Shown: positions 1 to 5,772, counted from the first letter of the stretch. The stretch: DNA of 5,772 nucleotides from an uncultured Prosthecobacter sp. (GCA_947523045.1 CANNUR010000195.1:1-5772); one strand, 5' to 3'. Program-made: numbers and translations. The notes: generated from the letters alone by a model not told the origin.

Positions 1-819
1 GCCCTCACCGGTTCCGCCGCCATCCTCGGCGATGCCGCCGAATCGGTCGTCCACCTCGCGGCGGTCTTCTTCGCCTCGTTCAGCCTCTGGCTCTCGCAGC
101 GACCGCCCGACGCCAACCATCCCTACGGCCACAGCAAGATCGCCTTCCTCTCGGCCGGGGTCGAGGGCGCGGTCATCCTCGCCGCGGCGGTCTTCATCGC
201 CGTGGAATCGGTGCGCCGCTGGGCCGGAGGCCAGATGGTCACCCAGGCCGGCCTCGGCATGGGCCTCACGGCTGTCGGCATTGCCGTCAACCTGGCGCTC
301 GGCCTCGCCCTGCTGCGCACCGGTCGTCGCCACAACCTGCTCATCCTGCGCGCCAACGGTCGCCATGTGCTGACCGATGCCTGGACCAGTTTCGGCGCCC
401 TCGCCGGCCTCGCCATGACCCTGCTCACCGGCCAGCCCTGGTGGGACCCGCTTTTCGGCCTGCTCATCGCCGGCAACATCCTCGTCTCCGGCTACGGCCT
501 CGTGCGCGAGAGCGTCACCGGCCTCATGGATCAGGCCGATCCCCACCTGGCACGTGACCTCGAGGCGGCGCTGGCGCGCGAAACCGCCGCGCGCGGCGTC
601 AGTTTTCACGCCCTGCGCCACCGCAACGCCGGCGACCTGCATCACGTCGACGTTCATCTGCTCTTCCCCGACGACATCCTGCTGCGCGACGCCCACCGCC
701 TCGCCACCGAGATCGAGCGTGCGGTCGCCGCCGCCGTCGAGGTTCGTCTGCAGATCACCACCCATCTGGAAACCGCCGGCGACCACGACCACATCCACCC
801 GCGTGAATTCGACCTCTGA
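1..819 (+). CDS. Cation diffusion facilitator (CDF) family divalent metal exporter, 5' end missing
   Basis: Inner-membrane antiporter that would export divalent metal (Zn, Fe, Mn, Co or similar) in exchange for protons. 272 residues are visible; by alignment in mind with E. coli FieF about 30 N-terminal residues (TM1) lie before the window. Seen: the TM2 stretch GDAAESVVH (10-18); the loop HPYGH (40-44) with D37 just before it, matching FieF site B (D68, H71, H75); hydrophobic TM segments; HVLTD (122-126) in TM5, matching FieF H153/D157; and a cytoplasmic domain from about residue 175. In that domain H203, H219, H232 and H255 align with the FieF dimer zinc ligands H232, H248, H261 and H283, with nearly the same spacing. 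The tail is His/Asp-rich (DHDHIHP). Odd: the TM2 half of transport site A reads E-x3-H rather than D-x3-D or H-x3-D. The stop overlaps the start of the downstream biotin ligase by 17 bases. The family call is firm; the metal cannot be named. Confidence 0.95.
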   Translation, partial: ALTGSAAILGDAAESVVHLAAVFFASFSLWLSQRPPDANHPYGHSKIAFLSAGVEGAVILAAAVFIAVESVRRWAGGQMVTQAGLGMGLTAVGIAVNLALGLALLRTGRRHNLLILRANGRHVLTDAWTSFGALAGLAMTLLTGQPWWDPLFGLLIAGNILVSGYGLVRESVTGLMDQADPHLARDLEAALARETAARGVSFHALRHRNAGDLHHVDVHLLFPDDILLRDAHRLATEIERAVAAAVEVRLQITTHLETAGDHDHIHPREFDL

Positions 820-1615
820 ATCGCCCCCGCTCGACGAAGCCCTGTTGCAGGCCGATTGCACTGAGGCCGGCCTGCCCTGGCGCGTGCAGGTGGTGCGGGA
901 GACGGGCTCCACCAGCGATGACCTGCGTGCCGCCTCCCTTGCCGGCGCGGCGCCGGGCGCGGTGCTCTTTGCCGAGACCCAGACCGCCGGTCGCGGCCGG
1001 CGCGACAACCGCTGGCTGGCCCCGCCCGGGCGCGACCTGATGCTCTCACTGCTGCTGCGTCCCGAGGCCGCGCCCGTGCTCTGGCCGCGCCTGACCACCC
1101 TCGCCGCGCTGGCGGTCTGCCGCGCGGTCGAGGCGGTGCTGCCGCTGCAACCCCGCATCAAGTGGCCGAATGATCTCCACCTCGGCGGTCGCAAACTCGC
1201 CGGCCTGCTGGCGGAGACGGTCAGCGCACCCGGTGGCATGATGCTGGTGCTGGGCATCGGTCTCAACGTCAACAGCCGCGAGTTCCCGCCCGCACTCGAC
1301 GGCGTCGCCACCTCGCTGGTGCGCGAACTGCCGGCCACCTGGACGCTGGCCCTCGACCGCCACGAACTCGCCCTCGCCCTGCTCACGGAACTGCAGCGCC
1401 AGTTGCCGCGCCTCGACGACGGCTATGCCGAGGCCCTGCATGAGGTGCGCGCGCGCAGCCTGCTGCTCGGCCGGCAGATCCGCGCCTTGCATCAGGGCGT
1501 CGAGGTCTTTGGCCGCGCCGTCGATCTCGACGAGGAGGGCCGGCTGCGCCTGGAGCGGGCCGACGGCGGCACGCTGCTGCTCGACAGCGCCGAAAACGTC
1601 CGCCAGGTCTTTTAA
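803..1615 (+). CDS. birA: Biotin--[acetyl-CoA-carboxylase] ligase, catalytic domain only (class I BirA)
   Basis: Cytoplasmic enzyme that makes biotinyl-5'-AMP from biotin and ATP and transfers biotin to the lysine of carboxylase carrier proteins such as AccB. 270 residues from the GTG at 803. Seen in order: ETGSTSDD (33-40), the biotin/AMP loop GRGRRDNRW (63-71), KWPND (120-124), KLAGLLAE (131-138; K131 corresponds to the catalytic-site lysine K183 of E. coli BirA), GIGLNVN (151-157), and a short C-terminal SH3-like domain from about residue 225. There is no N-terminal helix-turn-helix, so unlike E. coli BirA it is unlikely to act as the biotin-operon repressor. Start choice: the frame is open far upstream, but that part is a shadow of the exporter. 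GTG 803 is the first sensible start before the conserved core and has no clear Shine-Dalgarno site, consistent with coupling to the exporter it overlaps. CTG 842 or TTG 845 are less likely alternatives. Confidence 0.95.
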   Translation: MNSTSESPPLDEALLQADCTEAGLPWRVQVVRETGSTSDDLRAASLAGAAPGAVLFAETQTAGRGRRDNRWLAPPGRDLMLSLLLRPEAAPVLWPRLTTLAALAVCRAVEAVLPLQPRIKWPNDLHLGGRKLAGLLAETVSAPGGMMLVLGIGLNVNSREFPPALDGVATSLVRELPATWTLALDRHELALALLTELQRQLPRLDDGYAEALHEVRARSLLLGRQIRALHQGVEVFGRAVDLDEEGRLRLERADGGTLLLDSAENVRQVF

Positions 1616-1626
1616 TTGGCCGCGTT

Positions 1627-1647
1627 CAGCGCGGGCGCCGCGTGCTG
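1627..1647. terminator. Weak GC-rich hairpin between convergent birA and glpX
   Basis: The 38-base gap between the two convergent stop codons contains a possible hairpin: CAGC (1627-1630) plus GCGG (1631-1634) pair with CCGC (1638-1641) and GCTG (1644-1647), with a 3-base loop and a two-base bulge. No T-run follows on either strand, so it is not a typical intrinsic terminator. It might still slow or separate the two converging transcripts. Low certainty. Confidence 0.25.
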
Positions 1648-1653
1648 GGTGAC

Positions 1654-2706
1654 TCAGCCGCGCAGCGGCACGATCTTGCGGTCGAGGTTGTGGCTGGCGC
1701 GGATGTGGCGGACGGTGCCGCTGCGCGAACGCATCAGGATGCTGTGCGTCTCCGCTCGGTGACCGATGATGCGCACGCCGGGCACCAGCGGGCTGTCGCT
1801 GATGCCGGTCGCGCAGAACAGGGCGCTTTCACCGCGCACCAGGTCGTCGCTGCGGAACACCTGGGTCATTTCCCCGGCCGGTGTCGTCGCCGCCACCTCG
1901 GCGCGGTGCGCCTCGGTGTGGAACCACATGCGCACATCCATGTCGCCGCCCAAACATTTCAGCGCCGCCGCGGCCAGCACGGCCTCGGGACTGCCGCCCA
2001 TGCCGACGTACAGATCGACGCCGCCCTCGGGCAGCGAGGGCGCCACCGCCGCGGCGATGTCGCCATCGGTGATCATGCGCAGGGCCGCGCCGCAGGAGCG
2101 CACGTCCTCGATGATGCCCTGGTGGCGCGGCCGGTCCATGGTCACCACCACGACATCGCGGGGGTGCTTGCCCAGTGCCTGGGCGACAAAATCAATGACC
2201 TCCTTCAGCGGCAGATCGAGCAGGGAGTTGCCACCCTGGCGTTCCAGCTCGCGCTTCACCGCCGGGCCATAGGCCAGCTTGTGGCAGTAGAAGCTCGGGA
2301 TCGACTTCATCGCGCTCGGCGCCCCCTCGGGTTTCTGCGCGGCGGCGATCACCGAGATGCTGTTGGGTGTGCCCTTGGCGATGTTCGTGGTGCCGTCGAT
2401 CGGGTCGAGGGCGATGTCGAAGCGCGGCGCACCGTCCTTCCAGGTGCCGAGGTGCTCGCCGATGAAGATGCCCGGGGCGTTGTCCTTGATGCCCTCGCCA
2501 ATGACCACCTCGCCGCGGATGTCGAGCAGGTCGAACACCCCGTAGATGGCGCTGCAGGCCGCGGCGTCCGCCAGTTCCTTCTGGCCCCTGCCCAGCCAGT
2601 GCACGCTCTCCAGGGCCGCATTCTCGGTGGCGCGAACGAATTCAAATTCAAGCACGCGTTCAAGGTCAAGCGGGCTGCGCAGCGGCGGGAGTTCAGCGGG
2701 AGACAT
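1654..2706 (-). CDS. glpX: Class II fructose-1,6-bisphosphatase (GlpX)
   Basis: Cytoplasmic gluconeogenic enzyme that hydrolyses fructose-1,6-bisphosphate to fructose-6-phosphate and phosphate; some GlpX relatives also take sedoheptulose-1,7-bisphosphate. 350 residues from ATG 2706, near the usual family length of about 320-340. Seen: FEFVRATENAAL (21-32), WLGRGQKELAD (37-47), VVIGEG (67-72), DPIDGTTN (101-108), GDIAAA (215-220), GGSPEAV (237-243), FCATGI (297-302) and a C-terminal LDRK (341-344). D47, E71, D101 and E241 align with E. coli GlpX metal ligands D33, E57, D85 and E213, and T106 with the catalytic T90. E88 of E. coli is replaced by D104. Start: the frame stays open 47 codons further up to TTG 2847, but that stretch is Pro/Ser/Arg-rich and resembles no GlpX N-terminus, and the first eleven residues after ATG 2706 lead straight into the conserved core. 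No Shine-Dalgarno site is visible before 2706. The gene is convergent with birA and divergent from the secreted-protein gene. Confidence 0.95.
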   Translation of the reverse strand: MSPAELPPLRSPLDLERVLEFEFVRATENAALESVHWLGRGQKELADAAACSAIYGVFDLLDIRGEVVIGEGIKDNAPGIFIGEHLGTWKDGAPRFDIALDPIDGTTNIAKGTPNSISVIAAAQKPEGAPSAMKSIPSFYCHKLAYGPAVKRELERQGGNSLLDLPLKEVIDFVAQALGKHPRDVVVVTMDRPRHQGIIEDVRSCGAALRMITDGDIAAAVAPSLPEGGVDLYVGMGGSPEAVLAAAALKCLGGDMDVRMWFHTEAHRAEVAATTPAGEMTQVFRSDDLVRGESALFCATGISDSPLVPGVRIIGHRAETHSILMRSRSGTVRHIRASHNLDRKIVPLRG

Positions 2707-3007
2707 GCCCGCATCGATACGGGGGAAGGGCGCCGAGGAAAGCGAAAAGGCGGGGGTGGTCGAGGGACGCAGCCCGGCCGGCGGCACAGCCCGGAGGCTG
2801 GATTGAGGCAGATCAGGCGCCGCTGAATAAATTTGATAACGGAGCAATAAAACAAAGAGAATATTTTCCCATTACCGTACGAATGTTTTTCAACTGAAGG
2901 CCTGTGTGCGCTTCACTCCTGTGCTGCAGGACTTAGGTGACCTGCCTTCTGTTGGTTTTCGTTCGATTCAACCCGTCCCTCTACCCACGCTCCCTCAATC
3001 CATTCCC
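2707..3007. promoter_or_regulatory. Divergent intergenic region with AT-rich core
   Basis: About 300 bases without a supported gene lie between the divergent starts of glpX and the secreted-protein gene. Bases 2707-2815 are GC-rich and leave the glpX frame open, so they are probably its untranslated leader or a short N-terminal extension. Bases 2821-2890 are sharply AT-rich (22 G+C of 70 by hand count), the lowest GC in the window, and are the best place for promoters in both directions. A -35-like TTGATA (2833-2838, +) lacks a well-spaced -10. On the minus strand TTGTTT (2855-2850) is followed about 18 bases later by a poor -10-like TTTATT. Neither is strong. Bases 2926-2945 hold a small dyad (GCAGG...CCTGC enclosing most of AGGTGACCT) of unknown meaning. 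GAAGG (2896-2900) is Shine-Dalgarno-like before GTG 2906. Confidence 0.5.
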
Positions 3008-5077
3008 ATGAATCCTCTACGTTCCTCCTACGGCCGTTGGCCGGCGCTCGCGGCGGCCGTTCTCATCGCTGTCGCTCCATCACTACAGGCGTTGCTGAGC
3101 ACGACGGGCGTTGAGGATTTTGAAGCAGGGACGCTGCCTGCCGACTGGAGTACAACCACGAATGGTAGCGGTGGCTGGTACAATTACGCTGGCACAAGCA
3201 GCCCCTTGAGTGGTTTTCCCATTGAGGCGCCACCGCAAGGAACTCGCGCCATGATTACTGACCAACATGGCGGGGGTGCTCATTTTCTCTACACGGACAT
3301 CAGCGTGCCTGTCGGCTCGACTGGTTCACTGAGTTTTGTGGTGTATTACCACAACCAGAGTGGTTCATTCGTGACGCCGAATGATCTCACGCCCACTGGC
3401 TCCAACCAGCAGTATCGTGTGGATCTCGTCAAACCCAGTGCTGCCTTGGATTCTTTGGAGCCGGCGGATGTTTTGGCGACCCCCTTTCGTACGAACGTGG
3501 GGGATCCCCTGACTTTGGCGCCGACAACCATCACTGTTAGCTTGGCGCCCTTTGCGGGAACCACGGTTCGTTTGCGTTTTGTCTCTGTTCAAACAAACTA
3601 CTATTTCCAAGCGGGTGTTGATGACGTTCGCACCGATGTCAGCCTTCCCGACGAAGAAATCGTCGCCACGACGGAGCCCCTGACGGCCAGCGAAGGTTTG
3701 GTCGGCGGTGGCCAGATCTACCGGCCGATGGCGGGGGTGATCAATGCGGCCAACCAAGTGACCTTCAAGGCCTTTGGGGCGGTTGGAACAGGGGGGCTCA
3801 CAGGCAGCAATGACAGCCTGCTGCTGACCGACAGCAGCGGCACGCTGCGTGTCATTGGCCGCGAAGGCGCGCAGGTGGACGTCACGCCGGCGACCCGGTT
3901 GATGGGCCTGCTGACGGAGCACCTGCTGACGGAGTCCGGGCAGACCGTGGCCTATGATCGCATTACCGGTTCCACGACGCCTCTGGATCAGGCCTACGTC
4001 AGCTCAAGCGACGGCGAAACGCTGGAGATGCTGATTCGCACGGGCGACAGCGCGGCGGGCGGCGGATTGTTCAAGGCGCCGGCGCCGGGTTTTGTGGCGG
4101 ACACGAACGGTCGCGTTTACTTTGTCGCGAACCTCAGCGGCGCGGGAGTCAAGGCCAACAATGACTCGGGGCTGTGGCAGGACGATGAAGGGGTGCAGAC
4201 CTTGATCGTGCGGGAGGGGGCCGATGTGTCCACCCTCACGGGGGATGCCGCCTGGCTGGGCAATGTGTTGTCACGGGTGTCGGCGTCTGGCGATGGCGCG
4301 GCGTTTGTGGCCTTTTTGCAGAACAACCCGTCGAACAGTCGCCAGCGCACGGATGCGGCCAAGAACATCGTCGTTCTGGACGGCAATGAAAACGGCCTGA
4401 GCCTGGTGGCGCGCAAGGGGGACGTGGTGCCAGACACGGGGGGCGGCAGCTTGATCAACCTTCTTGGCGTGTCACGCTCGGCGACAGGGTCGCACGCGGT
4501 GCTGGGCCTACTGAAACTCGATGGCAGCACGACATCGGCAAGGGATCAGGTGCTGGTGTCGGTGTCCGGCGGCACGAAGCGTTTGGTGGCGCAGGAGGGG
4601 GTGACGAACATCGGGGGTTCGGTGCTGCGCAATGTCACGGAATATTACGCTGTTGGCGATGATACGGTGATCTTTTTGACGGAGTCGGCGCTTTGCCGAT
4701 GGACGGTGACGGGCGGCATCAGCGTGCTCGCCAGACCTGGAATTGCGGCGCCGGGCACGGCGGTGAACTTCACAAGGCTGATGGCCCTTTCAGTCAGCGA
4801 GGGCGGAGCGGTGGCGCTGCTGTCGATGCTGTCGAACGGCCGAACGGGCCTGTGGCGTGCGCTGCCGGGCGATTCGCTGAGCCTCGTGCTGACGACGGCG
4901 ACGGCAACGACGGTGAATGGGACGCCGCGGACGGTGCTGGCGATGGGGCTGCACCGGAGTGCCGGGACGGCGGGAGCGGGCGGAGGTGCGGGCGCGGCGA
5001 TCAACGACGCGGGCACGATCTTTGCAACGCTGTCGGTGGGCAGCGGCGTGCATGTGGCACGGCGGTTTTACCCCTGA
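3008..5077 (+). CDS. Secreted repeat protein of unknown function (beta-propeller-like repeats)
   Basis: I do not recognise a named family with certainty. The protein is 689 residues from ATG 3008. A Sec signal peptide is visible: Arg-containing n-region (1-10), hydrophobic core (about 11-26), likely cleavage after SLQA (25-28). Residues about 34-213 start with VEDFEAGTLPADW and form a beta-rich region resembling carbohydrate-binding or MAM-like jelly-roll domains that often open bacterial surface proteins. From about 244 to the end there are seven degenerate units of about 50-65 residues plus a half unit. Each has an opening like G-x-V-x-F-x-A, often an ND or D-x-GLW-like middle, and an L-x-x-x-REG or R-x-GD close (for example REG 285-287, RTGD 344-347, REG 402-404, RKGD 469-472). 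There is no C-terminal sorting signal or anchor; it ends ARRFYP. One cysteine (C563). No catalytic motif is apparent. The first third is less GC-rich than the rest. An alternative start is GTG 2906, which has a better Shine-Dalgarno site but would put 34 residues before the signal peptide. It stands alone, ending at a strong terminator. Confidence 0.85.
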   Translation: MNPLRSSYGRWPALAAAVLIAVAPSLQALLSTTGVEDFEAGTLPADWSTTTNGSGGWYNYAGTSSPLSGFPIEAPPQGTRAMITDQHGGGAHFLYTDISVPVGSTGSLSFVVYYHNQSGSFVTPNDLTPTGSNQQYRVDLVKPSAALDSLEPADVLATPFRTNVGDPLTLAPTTITVSLAPFAGTTVRLRFVSVQTNYYFQAGVDDVRTDVSLPDEEIVATTEPLTASEGLVGGGQIYRPMAGVINAANQVTFKAFGAVGTGGLTGSNDSLLLTDSSGTLRVIGREGAQVDVTPATRLMGLLTEHLLTESGQTVAYDRITGSTTPLDQAYVSSSDGETLEMLIRTGDSAAGGGLFKAPAPGFVADTNGRVYFVANLSGAGVKANNDSGLWQDDEGVQTLIVREGADVSTLTGDAAWLGNVLSRVSASGDGAAFVAFLQNNPSNSRQRTDAAKNIVVLDGNENGLSLVARKGDVVPDTGGGSLINLLGVSRSATGSHAVLGLLKLDGSTTSARDQVLVSVSGGTKRLVAQEGVTNIGGSVLRNVTEYYAVGDDTVIFLTESALCRWTVTGGISVLARPGIAAPGTAVNFTRLMALSVSEGGAVALLSMLSNGRTGLWRALPGDSLSLVLTTATATTVNGTPRTVLAMGLHRSAGTAGAGGGAGAAINDAGTIFATLSVGSGVHVARRFYP
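3737..5074 (+). repeat. Seven and a half degenerate protein repeat units, probable propeller blades
   Basis: Within the secreted protein, units run approximately at residues 244-292, 307-353, 364-410, 426-480, 491-538, 549-588, 597-641 and a partial 665-689. They share a strand of the kind V-x-F-x-A-x-L after a Gly, a variable loop, then a strand ending in L-x-x-REG or RxGD. Unit 3 (NGRVYFVANLSG, then NDSGLW, then LIVREG) is the clearest. The final partial unit keeps only the opening strands, as expected if it completes the first blade and closes a ring. The repeat pattern is read directly from the translation; the fold is inferred. Confidence 0.6.
3907..3934 (+). repeat. 13-base perfect direct repeat, 15-base period
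   Basis: CCTGCTGACGGAG occurs at 3907-3919 and again at 3922-3934, separated by two bases. It stays in frame and encodes LLTE twice (LLTEHLLTE). It looks like a recent short in-frame duplication between the first and second repeat units of the secreted protein. Confidence 0.8.
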
Positions 5078-5097
5078 ACGAATCCCTGAAGAACTCT

Positions 5098-5132
5098 GGC
5101 CCTGCACGCCTTGCGTGCCGGGCCTTTTTGTT
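5098..5132 (+). terminator. Rho-independent terminator of the secreted-protein gene
   Basis: GGCCC (5098-5102) pairs with GGGCC (5120-5124) and GCACGC (5104-5109) with GCGTGC (5113-5118). One T/C mismatch separates the two helices; the loop is CTT and the hairpin is followed directly by TTTTT (5125-5129). This is 11 base pairs, nearly all G-C, starting 20 bases after the TGA at 5075-5077. On the minus strand the hairpin is followed by AGAGTTCTTC rather than a T-run, so it would serve the converging dipeptidase gene only weakly. Confidence 0.95.
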
Positions 5133-5140
5133 GGGCAAGC

Positions 5141-5772
5141 TCACACCTCGTTGGCCGCGAGCACGCGCAGGACATTGCCGCCGAGCACCTGGCGGATGGT
5201 GTCGTCGCTGTGGCCGCGCATGACCATGCCGAGGGTGAACAGCGGCCAGTTCGACCAGGCGACGCTGCGTTCGGCCTCGGGCGTGGTCTGAAAGTCGTCC
5301 TGCGGCCAGAGGTGCTCCCAGCGGTCGCCTGAACCGCCCAGCGCCGAACTGCCGTCGGGCCGGCGCAGCACCTTGGCGCGCTCCTCCTTGTCGAAGCGCG
5401 AGGTGTACGAGGTGTCGACCCCGATGGCTGCGTGCTCGGCGCCGAACGTTTTCAGCACGTGATCGAGGTGATCCATCATGGCGGTGATGTCGCCCCTGCC
5501 GCCGAGGAAGCGCGGGATGCAGCAGATGCCGATGTAACCGCCGGTGTCGCAGACGGCGCGGATGACCTCGTCGGGTTTCGAGCGGAAGTGCTTGTACAAA
5601 TCGGCGCAGGCACTGTGGCTGGCGACCATCGGCTTGGCCGAGGCCTTGGCGGCGTCGAGGCTGGTTTTCCAGCCGCTGTGGGCGACATCGACGATGACGC
5701 CGGTGCGGTTCATCTCGGCGACGACCGCCTGACCAAAATCGCTGAGACCGCCGTCGCGGGGTTCGCCGGCGC
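5141..5772 (-). CDS. Peptidase family M19 (renal dipeptidase-like) membrane/zinc dipeptidase, 5' part missing
   Basis: A zinc-dependent dipeptidase that would hydrolyse dipeptides, with D-residues often tolerated at the second position. About 210 C-terminal residues are visible; the frame runs off the window edge, so the start, any signal peptide, the HxD zinc pair and the bridging Glu are outside. Seen, with coordinates for the key codons: GLSDFG then VVAEMNR, the standard lead-in; VDVAH with H at 5680-5678 (human DPEP1 mature H198); VASHS with H at 5617-5615 (H219); R at 5584-5582 (R230); TGGYIGI; and IGVDTS with D at 5416-5414 (D288). The end GHSDDTIRQVLGGNVLRVL is the usual M19 C-terminal GxxxxNxxRV region. 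The ATG at 5713 is internal (the M of EMNR), not the start. The gene converges on the secreted-protein gene, 63 bases apart. Confidence 0.93.
   Translation of the reverse strand, partial: AGEPRDGGLSDFGQAVVAEMNRTGVIVDVAHSGWKTSLDAAKASAKPMVASHSACADLYKHFRSKPDEVIRAVCDTGGYIGICCIPRFLGGRGDITAMMDHLDHVLKTFGAEHAAIGVDTSYTSRFDKEERAKVLRRPDGSSALGGSGDRWEHLWPQDDFQTTPEAERSVAWSNWPLFTLGMVMRGHSDDTIRQVLGGNVLRVLAANEV

Noticed and set aside
554..802. N-terminal extension of the birA frame back to 554
   Set aside because: The translation there is Thr/Ser/Pro/Arg-rich shadow of the CDF C-terminal domain, which is clearly the coding frame. No helix-turn-helix is present.
1046..1492. Minus-strand open frame opposite birA
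   Set aside because: Shadow frame, Gln/Ala/Gly-rich and antisense to conserved BirA motifs.
1642..2826. A 394-codon open frame on the + strand opposite glpX
   Set aside because: It lies antisense to the whole of glpX, is His/Ala/Arg/Asp-rich as expected for the complement of a GC-rich gene, and shows no domain. The GlpX motifs on the other strand are unmistakable.
2870..2890. CATT...AATG dyad followed by TTTTT, resembling a small terminator
   Set aside because: Only four pairs can form, the inner CGTACG palindrome is not centred with it, and no + strand gene lies upstream. It is better explained as part of the AT-rich promoter region.
3365..3922. Minus-strand open frame of 185 codons inside the secreted-protein gene
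   Set aside because: Arg/Gln-rich with no recognisable motif, antisense to a coherent signal-peptide protein.
1..5772. Search for a defence system, CRISPR array, mobile element or RNA gene
   Set aside because: No regularly spaced identical repeats, transposase or integrase motifs, terminal inverted repeats or tRNA-like folds were seen. The genes are mostly recognisable housekeeping functions with no shared system logic.

Overview
The window is high-GC bacterial DNA packed with protein-coding genes. It holds five of them: two cut by the window edges and three complete. I see no tRNA, rRNA, CRISPR array, transposase or attachment site. The organism is most likely a Gram-negative bacterium. The style points loosely to Verrucomicrobiota (Opitutae-like): weak or absent Shine-Dalgarno sites, a GlpX with the form DPIDGTTN, and a large secreted repeat protein beside housekeeping genes. 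That placement is inference from gene style, not from a marker gene.

Layout. Bases 1-819 (+) are the 3' part of a cation diffusion facilitator (CDF) metal exporter. Bases 803-1615 (+) are a biotin-protein ligase with no DNA-binding domain; it overlaps the exporter by 17 bases, so the two are probably co-transcribed and translationally coupled. After a 38-base convergent gap comes glpX, class II fructose-1,6-bisphosphatase, on the minus strand (2706-1654). A divergent spacer of about 300 bases (2707-3007) contains a strikingly AT-rich core (22 G+C in bases 2821-2890 by hand count) that probably carries the promoters of glpX and of the next gene. Bases 3008-5077 (+) encode a 689-residue secreted protein of unknown function: signal peptide, an N-terminal beta-rich domain, then seven and a half degenerate repeats that look like beta-propeller blades. 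It ends in a very clear intrinsic terminator (5098-5129). Bases 5772-5141 (-) are the C-terminal part of a peptidase family M19 (renal-dipeptidase-like) enzyme.

Functionally the window is a mix: metal efflux, cofactor attachment, gluconeogenesis, a surface or exported protein and dipeptide hydrolysis. Only the exporter and the biotin ligase look like an operon. I do not see a convincing undescribed multi-gene system. The items most worth a second look are the secreted repeat protein (its repeat architecture and its internal change of base composition) and the unusual transport-site residues of the CDF exporter.
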